Positions 63,469 through 64,000 of a stretch of DNA of 64,000 bases are shown piece by piece; position 1 is the stretch's first letter; the number at the start of each line of letters is the position of its first letter. Under the pieces are notes generated by a model. That model did not search any database, was not told the origin of the DNA, and saw nothing but the letters and a program-made list of their open reading frames with translations. The position numbers and the translations under genes were made by a program. Source of the DNA: Azospirillum melinis. GTDB lineage: Bacteria; Pseudomonadota; Alphaproteobacteria; Azospirillales; Azospirillaceae. The DNA lies in the NCBI RefSeq assembly GCF_013340935.1, contig NZ_WHOS01000031.1, positions 1 to 64,000 on the forward strand, given 5' to 3'.

Positions 63469-64000
63469 TCACTCCACCGGGTAAGGCGGTTTCGTGTAGC
63501 CGGCCGGCGACAGGGTGAAGATCTCCGCACCGTTCGCCGTCACGCCGATGGAATGTTCGAACTGGGCGGACAGCGACTTGTCCTTGGTCACGGCGGTCCA
63601 GCCGTCGCCCAGGATCTTCACGTCCGGACGGCCGGTGTTGATCATTGGCTCGATGGTGAAGATCATGCCTTCCCGCAGGACCAGACCTTCGCCCGGCTTG
63701 CCGTAATGCAGGACCGACGGCGGCTCGTGGAAGACGCGGCCGACGCCGTGGCCGCAGAAGTCGCGCACCACCGAGAAGCGGTGGGATTCCGCGAAGGTCT
63801 GGATGGCGTGGCCGATGTCGCCCAGCGTGGCGCCCGGCTTCACCGCTGCGATGCCGATCATCAGCGCGTCATAGGTGATGTCGACCAGCTTGCGCGCCTT
63901 CACGCCGACATCGCCGCACAGATACATGCGGCTGCTGTCGCCGTACCAGCCGTCGACGATCGGCGTGACGTCGATGTTCAGGATGTCGCCATCGACCAGA
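63469..64000 (-). CDS. map: methionine aminopeptidase, type I (5' end beyond window)
   Basis: Removes the initiator Met from nascent proteins. Only the C-terminal 177 codons are in the window. Metal ligands seen: Asp in NIDVTPIVDGWYGDSSRM and GDSSR, His in GHGVGRVFHEPP, Glu in FTIEP and Glu in SAQFEHSIGVT. The frame runs open to the right edge, so the shorter ATG at 63927 is not the real start. It is a chromosomal gene flanking the prophage. Confidence 0.95.
   Translation of the reverse strand, partial: LVDGDILNIDVTPIVDGWYGDSSRMYLCGDVGVKARKLVDITYDALMIGIAAVKPGATLGDIGHAIQTFAESHRFSVVRDFCGHGVGRVFHEPPSVLHYGKPGEGLVLREGMIFTIEPMINTGRPDVKILGDGWTAVTKDKSLSAQFEHSIGVTANGAEIFTLSPAGYTKPPYPVE

Overview
The window is high-GC alphaproteobacterial DNA. 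Its core genes (class I lysK, secA, argJ, recQ, map, mscL) and style point to Azospirillum or a close Rhodospirillales relative; this is an inference from family resemblance, not a search. Two parts are chromosomal: 1-16626 and about 63301-64000. Between them lies a complete-looking lambda-type siphovirus prophage of about 46.7 kb, integrated in a tRNA-Thr(CGT) gene. A perfect 49-bp direct repeat bounds it (16582-16630, inside the intact tRNA, and 63252-63300).

Left chromosomal arm (1-16626): a Cys-rich unknown protein, a structured intergenic stretch that may encode a small RNA, lysyl-tRNA synthetase I, an SMR efflux protein, an ArsR/SRPBCC pair, a membrane sensor GGDEF-EAL protein, MscL, SecA, a periplasmic parvulin, ArgJ, a MutT-type Nudix hydrolase, a 24-codon ORF with a strong ribosome-binding site, RecQ and tRNA-Thr.

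Prophage left arm (16.8-21.2 kb): an AT-richer three-gene cassette with a Clp-fold serine protease, then a leftward operon (int, excisionase-like gene, three small genes). A CI-like repressor and a Cro-like protein diverge from a lambda-style control region. I see three operator sites of the form GGTAC-N5-GTACC at cI/cro and two at the left promoter, about 25 bp apart in both places. Early region (21.2-33.3 kb): a decayed duplicated locus, a winged-helix replication protein with iteron-like repeats and an AT-rich block inside its gene (similar in layout to lambda O/ori), a ParA plus DUF3102-like protein with a 24-bp palindrome, an IS5-family relic, an AT-richer RHH/membrane-protein pair, an HNH endonuclease with a small HTH protein, a second tyrosine recombinase and Mu-type Gam. 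A second copy of the 24-bp palindrome lies at 34681.

Late region (33.7-58.8 kb): an orphan DNA methyltransferase, then the packaging, head and tail genes in near-lambda order (Nu1, GpA, gpW, portal, S49 protease, scaffold-like, decoration, capsid, connectors, tail tube, G/T-type chaperones, a 2264-residue tape measure, tail and fibre proteins, Gly-rich adhesin). The lysis genes follow: a GH24 endolysin with a hydrophobic tail and an overlapping Rz/Rz1 spanin pair.

Prophage right end (58.9-62.9 kb): a leftward operon encodes a HigA-like regulator, a double-domain KaiC-like ATPase and a hybrid histidine kinase. It lies inside the att boundaries and is therefore candidate lysogenic-conversion cargo. 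The most unusual points are this KaiC-kinase cargo, the ParA/DUF3102/palindrome set with a second recombinase (suggesting a plasmid-prophage ancestry), the intragenic iteron array, and the protease cassette beside int.
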